Source: Sphingomonadales bacterium BRH_c42 (GTDB lineage: Bacteria; Pseudomonadota; Alphaproteobacteria; Sphingomonadales; Sphingomonadaceae). Taken from it: a stretch of 61,441 nt of DNA. Below are positions 10,597-19,851 of this stretch, piece after piece. The notes beneath the pieces are model-generated. The model worked only from the letters and a program-made list of their open reading frames with translations. It searched no databases and was not told where the DNA came from. The stretch's first letter is position 1. Each line of letters begins with the position of its first letter. Location of the stretch: contig LOEX01000076.1 in NCBI GenBank assembly GCA_001516125.1, forward strand, positions 1 to 61,441, in the 5' to 3' direction. The translations under genes and the position numbers were made by a program.

Positions 10597-11666
10597 AATG
10601 CCTGCTCCTTCGCCGCCGCGTTGATCGCCTGCGCGGCCCGCTCGATCTCGTCAAGCGTGGTATAGCGCCCGAAGCCAAGCCGGATCGAGCTTTTCGCCTG
10701 CCTGTCCGAAAGACCGATGGCCTTGAGCACATGGCTTGGGCGGCCCGACCCGCTGGCACATGCGCTTCCGGCGCTGAACATGACATTGCGGCAATCGCTC
10801 ATCAGGCGGTTTACGTCGAGCCCATCGCGGCGAATGTTGAGATTGCCGTGCCAGCGCGCGTCTTCGCTGCCGTTGAGCGTCCATCCGGCGAAGGCTTCGC
10901 GCGCACGCACCCACAGCGCCTCGACATGCGCCGCGTCCTCTTCCATCCGTTCCTTCGCCAGCTTCGCCGCCGCGCCGAACCCGGCGATCAGCGCCGGACT
11001 AAGCGTGCCCGAACGCAGCCCGCGTTCCTGCCCGCCGCCGGTCTGCACTTCGTTGAGCCGCACTCCGTCGCGCAGCCACAATGCGCCCACGCCCTTCGGC
11101 CCGTGGAACTTGTGCGCCGATACGGCGATCATGTCGGCCTGCGCCACCGCAATCTTGCCATAGGCCTGCACAGCATCGCACAGATAGAGCGCGCCCGCCT
11201 GCCGCGCACGGCCCATCCACTCAATAAAGGGCTCGATCATGCCGATCTCGTTGTTGACCTGCATCACCGCGATCAGCCGGGTGTCGGCAGGCAAAACCTG
11301 CGCGGGATCGCACACTCCGTCGGGCGAGACATCGAGCATGTGCACCGGCCCGGTTGCGCTGGCAGTGTCGAGCACGGCTGCATGTTCGATTGGCGAGACG
11401 GCGACAGGCCCCACTCCGCTGCCGCGAATGGCGAGATTGATCGCCTCGGTCGCGCTGCCGGTGAAGATCACCTTTCCGCCGGGCGGGAACAGTGCCGCAA
11501 CCTCCTCGCGCGCGACTTCGATCGCGGCGGCGGCCATGCGGCCCATCCGGTGTGAGGAATGCGGATTGCCGAAGCAGTCGCTATCAGGCCCGCCCAGCCA
11601 GCGCATCATGGCCTCACGCGCTTCGGGCGCAAGCGGCGTTGTGGCCTGATAATCGAGGTAGATCAT
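10593..11666 (-). CDS. Cysteine desulfurase (NifS/IscS family), second of a pair
   Basis: 357 aa, class V PLP aminotransferase fold. The PLP lysine is in SAHKFHGPKG (Lys186) and the sulfur-carrying cysteine in SAGSACASG (Cys303). It removes sulfur from cysteine as an enzyme persulfide for Fe-S clusters or thio-modified tRNA. The reading frame is about 45 residues shorter than E. coli IscS. Both ends overlap neighbours (ATGA upstream, GTGA downstream), so it is co-translated with the first desulfurase and the ferredoxin. Confidence 0.92.
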   Translation of the reverse strand: MIYLDYQATTPLAPEAREAMMRWLGGPDSDCFGNPHSSHRMGRMAAAAIEVAREEVAALFPPGGKVIFTGSATEAINLAIRGSGVGPVAVSPIEHAAVLDTASATGPVHMLDVSPDGVCDPAQVLPADTRLIAVMQVNNEIGMIEPFIEWMGRARQAGALYLCDAVQAYGKIAVAQADMIAVSAHKFHGPKGVGALWLRDGVRLNEVQTGGGQERGLRSGTLSPALIAGFGAAAKLAKERMEEDAAHVEALWVRAREAFAGWTLNGSEDARWHGNLNIRRDGLDVNRLMSDCRNVMFSAGSACASGSGRPSHVLKAIGLSDRQAKSSIRLGFGRYTTLDEIERAAQAINAAAKEQAL

Positions 11667-12730
11667 GTCAACTGCTTCCAGGCCTCGGCAAACCGGTCCA
11701 ACTCCTCAGCCGTGGTATTCCAACCGAGCGAGACGCGGATGGTGCGCCGGGCGGTGTCGTCGTCCACGCCCATGGCATCGAGCACACGGCTCTTCTTGAG
11801 CGTTCCTGACGAACAGGCGCTACCCGCCGAAACCGCAAAGCCCATGGCATCGAGCCGGATCAGCAACGCCTGCGCGCTCAACGATGGATGTACCAGCGCG
11901 AGGATATGCGAACACTGGGAACCCGGTGCCAGAACCTGGCCATGTTCGCAAAGCCGAGCCTTGAAGGCGAGATGATCTTCGGCGCTGGTCGCCCAGCGTT
12001 CGATCCCGCCGCATTCGAGCGCGGCGGCCATCCCCAACGCGCCGGGCAGGTTCTCGGTCCCCGCACGGTAACCGCGCTCGTGCCCGCCGCACGGCTCGAT
12101 CATCGCGAAATCGCGCACCAGCAGCGCGCCGATGCCGATTGGCCCGCCGAACTTGTGCGCAGCGAGCACGACCATGTCGGCTTCGGGCAGCGGGGCCTTG
12201 CCCGCCGATTGCGAACAGTCGGACAGCAGCCAGCCCCCTGCCTCGCGCACGCGCCCGGCAACGGCGCTCTCCGCATTAGGCAGGAGGAAGGTTCCCGTTT
12301 CCGAGTTGAGATGCTGGACGGCAACGAGCGGCTTGCCCGCGCCCGCCATCAACCCATCGAGCGCGGCAAGGTCAGGCTCGCCGCCAACGATTGGCAATAC
12401 ATCCGCATTGGGCGCGGCGCACAGTACCGCGTCGTGCTCGACCGCGCTGGTCACCCGGCGATCCGCTTTCGCCCTGCCTAGTCCGATGGCCAACGCCTCG
12501 CTCGCGCCGCTGGTGAAGATCAGTTCGCCGTTCCAGCCGACTGCCGCTTTGATCCGCTCCCGCGCGTCCTCCAGCGCAGCGCGAGCCTTGCGCCCTTCGG
12601 CATGTGGGCTCGAAGGATTGGCCCAGATGGAAAAGCCCTGCTCCATAGCCGCCATGGCTTCTGGGCGCAGCGGCGAGGTAGCGGCATGATCGAGATAGAT
12701 GCGCGGCGGAATGGGAGGTGCCCTAAACAA
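11663..12730 (-). CDS. Cysteine desulfurase (NifS/IscS family), first of a pair
   Basis: 355 aa, paralogous to the next gene but clearly diverged. The PLP lysine is Lys193 (AAHKFGGPIG) and the catalytic cysteine Cys306 (SAGSACSSG). It heads a three-gene unit with the second desulfurase and ferredoxin and is divergent from an alpha/beta hydrolase 90 bp away. Adjacent pairs of nifS-like and iscS genes occur in other alphaproteobacteria such as Rickettsia, usually followed by iscU, which is missing here. Confidence 0.92.
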   Translation of the reverse strand: MFRAPPIPPRIYLDHAATSPLRPEAMAAMEQGFSIWANPSSPHAEGRKARAALEDARERIKAAVGWNGELIFTSGASEALAIGLGRAKADRRVTSAVEHDAVLCAAPNADVLPIVGGEPDLAALDGLMAGAGKPLVAVQHLNSETGTFLLPNAESAVAGRVREAGGWLLSDCSQSAGKAPLPEADMVVLAAHKFGGPIGIGALLVRDFAMIEPCGGHERGYRAGTENLPGALGMAAALECGGIERWATSAEDHLAFKARLCEHGQVLAPGSQCSHILALVHPSLSAQALLIRLDAMGFAVSAGSACSSGTLKKSRVLDAMGVDDDTARRTIRVSLGWNTTAEELDRFAEAWKQLT

Positions 12731-12758
12731 TTGCGATTTTGCGTTGGCACACTATATA
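12731..12758 (+). promoter_or_regulatory. Putative sigma-70 promoter of the alpha/beta hydrolase gene
   Basis: TTGCGA at 12731-12736 and TATATA at 12753-12758 are separated by 16 bp, in the 90-bp divergent gap between a desulfurase gene and the hydrolase. The predicted start is about 55 nt upstream of the ATG. Confidence 0.5.
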
Positions 12759-12820
12759 GGCCGCCACTTCACTTGCGCCACCCGCCTGCGCAATCCGCCA
12801 CTTATCAGACAGGTTTTTCG

Positions 12821-13477
12821 ATGCCCTCAGTCATCTTTCCCGGCCCCGAAGGTCGTCTTGAAGGTCGTTTCACACCACCGCCGCGCCCACGCGCCCCGGT
12901 GGCGATGATCCTGCATCCGCACCCCGAAGGCGGGGGCACGATGAACGACCGGATCGTTCAGCGGCTCTACAAGACCTTTGCCGATCGCGGCTTTGCCGTG
13001 TTGCGGTTCAACTTTCGCGGTGTCGGCCGCAGCCAGGGCAGTTTCGACAACGGCATTGGCGAGCTGTCCGATGCAGCGGCCGCGCTTGACTGGATCCAGG
13101 CGATCCACCCTGAAGCGCAGACCACATGGGTTGCCGGATACAGCTTTGGCGCATTGATCGCGATGCAGCTGCTGATGCGGCGGCCCGAGGTGCGCGGTTT
13201 CATTTCGGTCGCCCCGCCCGCCAACATGTACGATTTCGGCTTCCTTGCGCCCTGCCCGGCCAGCGGGTTGTTCGTGCAGGGTGCAGCCGACACGGTGGTA
13301 CAGCCGATCGCGGTGCAGAAGCTGGTCGATAAGCTGCGCACGCAGAAGCACATCACCATCCATCACGACGAGATTCCGCGTGCCAACCACTTCTTCGAGC
13401 ACGAAATCGAAGAGATGATGCTGTCGGTCGACAACTACCTCAACTTCCGCCTCTCGCCCGATTGCCCGATTAAATAG
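12821..13477 (+). CDS. Alpha/beta hydrolase (COG2945 type)
   Basis: 218 aa, cytosolic. The nucleophile elbow is GYSFGA (Ser in the middle), and HPHPEGGGTMNDRIVQ near the N-terminus forms the oxyanion-side loop typical of this group. An Asp in GAADTVV and a late His in ANHFFE complete a likely Ser-Asp-His triad. Substrates of the family are unknown; esterase or thioesterase activity is plausible. ATG 12821 begins where family similarity starts. Divergence from a cysteine desulfurase pair may be meaningful but is not proof of a joint role. Confidence 0.86.
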   Translation: MPSVIFPGPEGRLEGRFTPPPRPRAPVAMILHPHPEGGGTMNDRIVQRLYKTFADRGFAVLRFNFRGVGRSQGSFDNGIGELSDAAAALDWIQAIHPEAQTTWVAGYSFGALIAMQLLMRRPEVRGFISVAPPANMYDFGFLAPCPASGLFVQGAADTVVQPIAVQKLVDKLRTQKHITIHHDEIPRANHFFEHEIEEMMLSVDNYLNFRLSPDCPIK

Positions 13478-13566
13478 GCAGCGCTCGATCGGGCCTGGAT
13501 TGCGGTCCCGATCAAGACTGAGGAACCATCGGCACCTGCGAACCCATCTGGCCGGTCGATCCCGGC

Positions 13567-13595
13567 TTGATCCCCGTTATGTGATGTTGTATCAT
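13567..13595 (+). promoter_or_regulatory. Putative tonB promoter with operator-like inverted repeat
   Basis: TTGATC (13567-13572) and TATCAT (13590-13595) are 17 bp apart. The -10 is overlapped by an inverted repeat TGAT-N5-ATCA (13582-13594). That shape, at a tonB gene, could be a site for a Fur-family (Fur or Zur) regulator; the match is partial and I am not certain. Confidence 0.5.
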
Positions 13596-13655
13596 TTCGC
13601 TCGAGGGTCGCTCATGGCCCATGCGGCGCCCCTCCCTGGAGAGAGGAGCATTGCA

Positions 13656-14309
13656 ATGAGCTATCTCACGCAGTCACAAACGAACCGCCCCGCCGCGATA
13701 CTCGGCGTCATCGTCGTCCACGCCGGGCTTGCAGCACTGGTGGTGGCCGGACTGACGGTTGCCGGTATCGTCCGGCCGCCAACGCCGCCAATCATCGGTG
13801 TGCAGCTTCCCCCCGCTCCGCCGCCGCCCGATCCGCAAGTCGATCAGACGAAGGAGCCTGCCGCCAGGTCAGTCGTCTATGTGCCGCCGCAGCCTGACGA
13901 TCTGACAAAGCCCAATTTCGTCGACACCGTGATCGTGCTGCCGCCGCTTGGCGGGGATGTGATCCGTCTGGACCTGCCGCCGCCCGAAGTCGGCGGGGCC
14001 GGCAACTCGTTTACCCCGGCGCAAGCCGCGCCCCGCAACGATCCAGCCCGCTGGGTCACCGATAGCGACTATCGCAGCCGCTGGATCCGCGAGGGATTGC
14101 AAGGCACCGCGAATTTCCGGCTCGAGATCGCGGCCAATGGACAGGTCAACGCCTGCAAGATCACCCGGTCGACCGGCCACGCGGCGCTCGATCTGGCGAC
14201 CTGCGAGTTGATCACCAGGCGTGCCCGCTTCACACCGGCAACCGACGGCAACGGGGCAGCAGCGAGAGGGGTCTATACCAGCTCAATCCGCTGGCAATTG
14301 CCTGACTGA
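13656..14309 (+). CDS. TonB-family energy transducer
   Basis: 217 aa. One N-terminal membrane anchor (AAILGVIVVHAGLAALVVAG) is followed by a Pro-rich periplasmic spanner (PPAPPPPDPQ) and a C-terminal TonB domain (RWIREGLQGTANFRLEIAANGQVNACKI...TRRARFTPA). It couples the inner-membrane proton motive force, through ExbB/ExbD, to TonB-dependent outer-membrane receptors. The anchor has the conserved His within VVHAG. Start ATG 13656 has GAGGAG 9 nt upstream. exbBD is not in the window. It has its own promoter. Confidence 0.9.
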   Translation: MSYLTQSQTNRPAAILGVIVVHAGLAALVVAGLTVAGIVRPPTPPIIGVQLPPAPPPPDPQVDQTKEPAARSVVYVPPQPDDLTKPNFVDTVIVLPPLGGDVIRLDLPPPEVGGAGNSFTPAQAAPRNDPARWVTDSDYRSRWIREGLQGTANFRLEIAANGQVNACKITRSTGHAALDLATCELITRRARFTPATDGNGAAARGVYTSSIRWQLPD

Positions 14310-14317
14310 ACGGGTTC

Positions 14318-14515
14318 TCAATCCTGCACCTTTGCGAGCGGCGCGTCGCCGCTCGCATCGGGCAGCGTCCAGATGCCGACATTGACCAGCGCCACTGCCG
14401 CGAGCACCAACATCAGCACCGCCTGCTTGCGAAAGCCTGGCCTGCGCCACAAGACAATCGCCCCCGCCACCAGCGCGATGGAGGCCAGCACAAGAATTGA
14501 AAGCACGGCGTTCAT
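14318..14515 (-). CDS. Small two-helix membrane protein, unknown
   Basis: 65 aa, with two predicted transmembrane helices (AVLSILVLASIALVAGAIVLW and AVLMLVLAAVALVNVGIWTL) and a short charged tail. ATG 14515 is preceded by GAGGAT; an in-frame ATG three codons earlier is also possible. It is convergent with tonB and divergent from the DUF885 lipoprotein gene. No family recognised. Confidence 0.7.
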   Translation of the reverse strand: MNAVLSILVLASIALVAGAIVLWRRPGFRKQAVLMLVLAAVALVNVGIWTLPDASGDAPLAKVQD

Positions 14516-14615
14516 GGGCAGCATCCTCACATCGGAGAGAGTCATAACCGATCGCGCCAATGCGGCCAACCAGGCCTGATTGACTAAGGCTTTGCGCGCG
14601 TTACACCGCTTGCGC

Positions 14616-16448
14616 ATGATACAGCACAGCTTCAGCCTCACCCGCCGCCAGACCCTGCAGGGCCTGGTCGGTGTTTCCGCCATCGCCATGCTTCCCGCGT
14701 GCAAGGGCATGACCGCGCCAACGCTTGCGCCCGACGCCCTGATCGACAAGATCGCCTACAATCTGCTCGCGCATGAGCCCGAACGCGCCACCAGCCTGGG
14801 GGTCGATACGGGGCAATATGCGGCGCTGCGGGGCAAGCTTTCGGATGTTTCATCCGCTGGCCTGGCGGCCTATGCGGCCACGCTCGAGGCCGATCTGGCG
14901 GAAGTGCGCGATTATCCCAGGGACGGCCTCACCCCCGACCAACTCACTGCGTTCGACGTGGTCGAAAGCGCATATGCCAAGGCGCTGGCAGGCTTTGCCC
15001 TGCCTTACGGCAATGTCGCGGTCGGCAGCTGGCGTAACGCGCCCTACGGCGTCATCCAGAATGTCGGCGCCTATCTCGACATGCCGCGCTTCATGGATTC
15101 GACCCAGCCATTGGCCGATGCGGCCGATCTCGATGCCTATGTAGCTCGGGTCGAGGGTCTTCCGGCGATGTTCGACGCCGAACTTGCCCGGATCGGCGAT
15201 GCGCGCGCAATGGGGCTGGTGCCGCCCGATTTCCTCCTCGACCGCGCGATCGAGCAGATGGAGCAGAGCATTGCCGATACGTCGGCGAACTATACCGCGC
15301 CGATCGATCGCAGCGATCTGGCAGGCAAGGCCGAGGCTGAAGCAAATGTGACAAAGCTGGCCAATGAAAAGCTCGTTCCCGCGCTCCAGCGCCAGCTTGA
15401 AGAGCTGAAGGCGCAGCGCGCGGTTGCCAAGGGCGATCCCGGCATGTGGGCCCAGCCACGCGGTGATGAGTGGTACGCCTGGGCGCTCGGCGCCTCGACC
15501 ACCACCAGCATGACCCCTGACGAGGTGCATCAGCGCGGGCTCGAAGAACTGGCGGCCCTGCACGCACGCATGGACCCGATCCTCAAGGAAATCGGCTACA
15601 CCACCGGCAGCGTGGGCGAGCGAATGCGCGCACTGAGCCAGGATCCGCGATACAAATTCGCCGAGGGCGATCCGGGCCGCAAGGAAATCATGGGCACGAT
15701 CCAGGATCGGATCGGCTGGATCAAGGCGCAGATGCCGCGCGCCTTCAACACGCTGGTCGATCCCAATCTGGAGGTCCGCCGCCTGCCGCTTGCGGAAGAG
15801 CCGGGCGCACCGGGCGCCTACGGCGGGGCGGGCAGCAAGGATGGCAAGATACCTGGACGCATGTGGATCAATCTGCGGACCACCGATCTGCACCGCAAAT
15901 ACGATGTCCCCGATCTGGTCTTTCACGAAACCATCCCCGGCCATGTGTGGGAGGGAGAATTCTCTAACCGCCTGCCGCTGATCCGCTCGATCCTGGCGTT
16001 CAATGCTTTCAGCGAAGGATGGGCGCTCTACGGCGAGCAATTGGCCGATGAACTGGGCGCCTATGATGAATTCAAGGTTGGGCGGCTGGGCTATCTGCAA
16101 AGCCTCGCCTTCCGCGCCTGCCGCATGGTGGTGGACACCGGCCTGCACCACAAGCGCTGGACCCGCGAACAGGGCCAGCGCTTCTTCGTCGAGCGCAATG
16201 GTTCAAAGCTTGAAGAGGTGAAGAGCGAGGTTGACCGCTATTGCAGCTGGCCGGGCCAGGCCTGCGGTTACAAGGTCGGCCACAGCGAGATCACGCGTCA
16301 ACGCGCGCGAGCACAGACCGAGCTGGGCACTGCTTATGACGTGAAGGCGTTCAATGACGCGGTGATCCTTGGCGGCAACGCGCCGATGGACGTACTCCCC
16401 AAGAACGTCGACCGGTATATCAAAGGAACGAAAGGTCGTCCGGCGTGA
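14616..16448 (+). CDS. DUF885 family lipoprotein, putative metallopeptidase
   Basis: 610 aa. The N-terminus combines a twin arginine (LTRRQTLQG) with a lipobox (MLPAC), suggesting a Tat-exported lipoprotein. The mature part is a helical DUF885 protein with the HETIPGH motif and the downstream EGWALYGEQL segment, which together look like a zinc metallopeptidase site. Family members are thought to be peptidases; direct evidence is sparse. ATG 14616 places the signal at the very N-terminus. Its 3' end overlaps the convergent DUF1467 gene by 29 bp. Confidence 0.88.
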   Translation: MIQHSFSLTRRQTLQGLVGVSAIAMLPACKGMTAPTLAPDALIDKIAYNLLAHEPERATSLGVDTGQYAALRGKLSDVSSAGLAAYAATLEADLAEVRDYPRDGLTPDQLTAFDVVESAYAKALAGFALPYGNVAVGSWRNAPYGVIQNVGAYLDMPRFMDSTQPLADAADLDAYVARVEGLPAMFDAELARIGDARAMGLVPPDFLLDRAIEQMEQSIADTSANYTAPIDRSDLAGKAEAEANVTKLANEKLVPALQRQLEELKAQRAVAKGDPGMWAQPRGDEWYAWALGASTTTSMTPDEVHQRGLEELAALHARMDPILKEIGYTTGSVGERMRALSQDPRYKFAEGDPGRKEIMGTIQDRIGWIKAQMPRAFNTLVDPNLEVRRLPLAEEPGAPGAYGGAGSKDGKIPGRMWINLRTTDLHRKYDVPDLVFHETIPGHVWEGEFSNRLPLIRSILAFNAFSEGWALYGEQLADELGAYDEFKVGRLGYLQSLAFRACRMVVDTGLHHKRWTREQGQRFFVERNGSKLEEVKSEVDRYCSWPGQACGYKVGHSEITRQRARAQTELGTAYDVKAFNDAVILGGNAPMDVLPKNVDRYIKGTKGRPA

Positions 16449-16677
16449 TCCATCCGTAAATGTAATTGAGGACGTAGAGCGTCGTCAGCACGCCGGCCAG
16501 CACGGTTGCGCGCAGCACCAGGCGGCCAGGGCGGAAATTCGCCGGGGCGCTGTCGGCCTGGCCGGGAGTCTTTTCGAGTCCCAATTCCTCGTGCGTCCTG
16601 ATCCCGAAGGGCAGCAGCACGAAGGCCGACATCACCCAGAACAGCGCGTAGATTGCGATGACGGAGGTCCAGTTCAT
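16420..16677 (-). CDS. DUF1467 family small membrane protein
   Basis: 85 aa with two transmembrane segments (IAIYALFWVMSAFVLLPFG and ATVLAGVLTTLYVLNYIYGW) around a short hydrophilic loop containing GIRTHEE, the DUF1467 signature. Function unknown. Its ATG overlaps the rnj stop by one base (TGATG), so it is the last gene of the nuo-birA-coaX-rnj transcription unit. Rnj followed by DUF1467 is conserved in many alphaproteobacteria. Confidence 0.88.
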   Translation of the reverse strand: MNWTSVIAIYALFWVMSAFVLLPFGIRTHEELGLEKTPGQADSAPANFRPGRLVLRATVLAGVLTTLYVLNYIYGWITPDDLSFL

Positions 16678-18332
16678 CAGCGTTCCTCGCCCAGCAGGAT
16701 GACCTTGACCTGGGGCCGCTTGCCCGACCATCTTTGCGCCGCGCGCCTTGCCGCCATGCGCGCGGCTTCGCGCACTGCCTCACGGTCTTGCCCGGTGCGG
16801 CCCTTGAGCGAAGCGACCGCCTTGGTCACGTCGGCGGCGGCCTCGGCGACAAATCCGGCCATGTCCTCCTCCAGCGGAAGCCCCCAGCTTTCGACCGTCA
16901 CCGCGCCCTTCGTGTCAAGAACCACGATCATCGCGCCATCGCGGGCAATTCGCCGCCGCATGGTGATCGCATCGCCACCGGCAGGTGCAATGATGTCGCC
17001 ATCGAGCAGCAACCGCCCCGCACCAATTTCCGCCAGCTTGCCCGGCTCGCCCGGCGCCAACCGCACGATATCGCCATTCTTCTGCACCACGGCCTTGGGA
17101 ATGCCCGAGGAGCGCCCGAGCCTGGCCTGTTCCTGCATGTGCCGCATTTCGCCGTGGACCGGCACCAGGATTTCGGGACGCAGCCAGCCGTAAAGCGCCT
17201 CGAGCTCAGGCCGACCGGGGTGGCCCGAAACGTGGATTTCGCTCTGCCGGTCGGTCACCATCACGATCCCGCGCGCGGCAAGCTGGTTCTGGACGAAACC
17301 GATCGCCAGTTCATTGCCCGGGATTTGCCGCGAAGAAAACAGCACCACATCGCCTGACACGAGTTCGATCGGATGGCCACCATCGGCAATCCGCGCCAGC
17401 GCCGCGCGCGGTTCGCCCTGCCCGCCGGTCGCCAGGATCAGTACTTCGCCGCGCGGAAGCGCCATCGCGGTGTCGAAATCGACGGTCTCGGGAAAATCGC
17501 CGAGATAGCCGTTGTCCTGCGCCACCTCGATGATGCGATCGAGCGAGCGCCCGGCGACGCAGACCCGTCGCCCGGTTTCGCGAGCCACATCGCCCAGGGT
17601 CTGAAGCCGCGCGACATTGGAGGCGAAGGTGGTGACGACCACGCGCCGCCCGGTGTGCCGAGCGACTTCCTCCATCAGCCCGCGATGGACCGCGCCTTCC
17701 GATCCGCTGGCCTGATGATTGAAAACGTTGGTCGAATCGCAGACCAGTGCGAGAATGCCCTCATCGCCGATCGCGGTCAGCTCTTCCTCGCTTGTGGGAA
17801 CGCCGACGATCGGCTCCTCATCGAGCTTCCAGTCGCCGGTGTGGAACACGCGGCCATAGGGCGTGTCGATCACCAGCGCATTGCCCTCGGCAATCGAATG
17901 CGCCAGCGGAATATAGGTGATCGAAAACGGCCCGAGATCAAGCCTGCCGTGGTCCTCCTCGATGATGAACAGCTCGACTGCATCGGCAAGCTCTGCCTCT
18001 TCCAACTTGCGCATCACCAGATCGGCGGTGAAAGGCGTGGCATAGAGCGGAACGCCGAGCTCACCGGCGAAATAGGGGACTGCGCCAATATGGTCCTCAT
18101 GCGCGTGAGTGAGGACGATGCCGACCAGATCCTTGGCGCGTTCCTCGATGAAGGCCAGATCGGCAAAGACCAGGTCGACTCCCGGATATTGATCGCCGGA
18201 AAAGGTCATTCCCAGATCGACCATCAACCATTTGCCTTCACAGCCATAGAGATTGACGTTCATGCCAATCTCGCCCGAACCGCCCAGGGCAAGGAACAGC
18301 AGCTCCTGCTGCGGGGTGAAATCCTTCTTCAT
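16677..18332 (-). CDS. rnj: Ribonuclease J
   Basis: 551 aa, metallo-beta-lactamase/beta-CASP RNase. The metal site HAHEDHIGA is near residue 75, and the later His motifs (DWKLDEE, CDSTN, SGHPGR) define the beta-CASP insert. It acts as 5'-3' exo- and endonuclease in rRNA and mRNA processing. RNase E is also encoded in this window (52146-54962), so both decay systems coexist, as is usual in alphaproteobacteria. It follows coaX by 9 bp and is coupled to DUF1467. Confidence 0.94.
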   Translation of the reverse strand: MKKDFTPQQELLFLALGGSGEIGMNVNLYGCEGKWLMVDLGMTFSGDQYPGVDLVFADLAFIEERAKDLVGIVLTHAHEDHIGAVPYFAGELGVPLYATPFTADLVMRKLEEAELADAVELFIIEEDHGRLDLGPFSITYIPLAHSIAEGNALVIDTPYGRVFHTGDWKLDEEPIVGVPTSEEELTAIGDEGILALVCDSTNVFNHQASGSEGAVHRGLMEEVARHTGRRVVVTTFASNVARLQTLGDVARETGRRVCVAGRSLDRIIEVAQDNGYLGDFPETVDFDTAMALPRGEVLILATGGQGEPRAALARIADGGHPIELVSGDVVLFSSRQIPGNELAIGFVQNQLAARGIVMVTDRQSEIHVSGHPGRPELEALYGWLRPEILVPVHGEMRHMQEQARLGRSSGIPKAVVQKNGDIVRLAPGEPGKLAEIGAGRLLLDGDIIAPAGGDAITMRRRIARDGAMIVVLDTKGAVTVESWGLPLEEDMAGFVAEAAADVTKAVASLKGRTGQDREAVREAARMAARRAAQRWSGKRPQVKVILLGEER

Positions 18333-18341
18333 TGCGTGTGT

Positions 18342-19118
18342 TTACCTTGTGGCGCGCGCTGCCAGGATCGCCAGCCCGTCTAATGTGAGATCGTGATCGA
18401 CCTCGTCGAAAATGTCTGTGTGCTGGTCGAACAGGATCGCCAGCCCACCGGTGGCAATCACCCTTGCAGGCCTGCCGATTTCTGCCTTCATCCTATGGAT
18501 GAGGCCCTCCATCAGCGCGACATAGCCCCAGAACACGCCGATCAGCATCTGGTCCTCTGTATTCCTGCCGATCACGCTCTTGCTGTGCGGTGCCTCGATG
18601 GCAATGCGCGGCAGTTTTGCCGTCTTGCCCACCAGCGCGTCGAGCGAAAGGTTGATGCCCGGCGCGATGATTCCGCCCTTGTAGGTTCCATCGGCATCGA
18701 TGGCGTCAAAAGTGGTGGCCGTCCCAAAATCGACGATGATCAGATCGCCAGGATATTTGGCATGGGCGGCGATGGCGTTGAGCGCGCGGTCCGCACCCAG
18801 CGAACGCGGCTGTTCCACGTCGATGTCGATCGCCCAATCAGCCTCCCCCTGCCCGGCGACCAGCGGGGTGACGCCGAAGTATTTCTCGCCCAGCACGGTC
18901 AGGTTGTGCAAGGCGCGCGGGACCACCGAACCGACGATGAGCTGCGTCACGTCGCTGCGCGCATAACCCTCTATCTCGAGAAGTTGCAGCAACCACACGG
19001 CATATTCGTCAGCAGTGCGGCGCGGATCGGTGGCAATCCGCCAGCGCGCACGGATTTCGAGCCCTTCGAACAGGGCAAAAACGACATTGGTGTTTCCGAC
19101 ATCGGCTGCCAGCAGCAT
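18342..19118 (-). CDS. coaX: Type III pantothenate kinase
   Basis: 258 aa, ASKHA-fold enzyme that phosphorylates pantothenate, the first step of CoA synthesis. The phosphate motif [12 protein letters not shown] is at the N-terminus, [14 protein letters not shown] follows, and [14 protein letters not shown] is the adenosine/Asp motif. ATG 19118 puts the DVGNTN motif within ten residues of the start, as usual. It follows birA by 10 bp. The nuo-birA-coaX-rnj order is well conserved in alphaproteobacteria. Confidence 0.94.
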   Translation of the reverse strand: MLLAADVGNTNVVFALFEGLEIRARWRIATDPRRTADEYAVWLLQLLEIEGYARSDVTQLIVGSVVPRALHNLTVLGEKYFGVTPLVAGQGEADWAIDIDVEQPRSLGADRALNAIAAHAKYPGDLIIVDFGTATTFDAIDADGTYKGGIIAPGINLSLDALVGKTAKLPRIAIEAPHSKSVIGRNTEDQMLIGVFWGYVALMEGLIHRMKAEIGRPARVIATGGLAILFDQHTDIFDEVDHDLTLDGLAILAARATR

Positions 19119-19128
19119 AGGGCTTTCC

Positions 19129-19851
19129 TCAATCGAGCGAGACGTCGCCGGCGTGGATGGCACGGGTTTGGCCATCCGCCAAGCGGAGCAATAGGGAACC
19201 TTCGCCCGAAAGACCACCGAATGTGCCCTTGACCACGCCCGCATCGCCATCATGGACCGCCAGCGGCGTGCCCAGCGGGTGCGCGCAGTCGCACCAACGA
19301 CGAACGAGCAGATCGAGCCCGAATTCGCGCCAGCGCTGCAACTCCAGATCAAGGCAATGCGCCAGTCTTTCGGCGAAAACCTCGATCGACGGCGGCTTGG
19401 TGACCTGTGCCAGCGCAATCGTCTTGCGGTCGGGCAACTGCGGGGCGACAGCGAGATTTACGCCGATGCCGATGACGATCGACTGCGCGCTTGTCCCGCC
19501 CACCGCCTCGAGCAGGATGCCGCTGATCTTGGCGTGACCCAGCAGCACATCGTTGGGCCATTTGAGCGAAAGCTGCGCGGGATCGGGGCACCAGGTCAGC
19601 AATGCTTCGTAAACGGCCAGCCCGCTCGCCAGCGCCAGCGTGTGCGCCGGGGGATCGCTTGGCGCGGGGTGGACCACGCTTGAGCCCAGGAAGTTGCCGC
19701 TTCCATCAAACCATTCGCGGCCCTGCCGCCCGCGGCCAGCGGTCTGGCGCCGGGCGACCAGCCAATCGCCCTCGGCAATGCGGTCGCCCGCGTTCAGCCG
19801 TTCGATGAGATCGGCATTGGTCGAACCGGTTTCCTCGACGATCCGGATCAA
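19129..19851 (-). CDS. birA: Biotin--[acetyl-CoA-carboxylase] ligase
   Basis: 240 aa, attaches biotin to the acetyl-CoA carboxylase carrier protein. ETGSTNADL is the N-terminal substrate-site motif, [12 protein letters not shown] the biotin/ATP loop, and [11 protein letters not shown] and KISGILLE the catalytic core. The N-terminal DNA-binding domain of E. coli BirA is absent, so it is a mono-functional ligase. The start is TTG 19851, overlapping the nuoN stop as TTGA; no ATG or GTG fits the family start better. Confidence 0.92.
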   Translation of the reverse strand: MIRIVEETGSTNADLIERLNAGDRIAEGDWLVARRQTAGRGRQGREWFDGSGNFLGSSVVHPAPSDPPAHTLALASGLAVYEALLTWCPDPAQLSLKWPNDVLLGHAKISGILLEAVGGTSAQSIVIGIGVNLAVAPQLPDRKTIALAQVTKPPSIEVFAERLAHCLDLELQRWREFGLDLLVRRWCDCAHPLGTPLAVHDGDAGVVKGTFGGLSGEGSLLLRLADGQTRAIHAGDVSLD

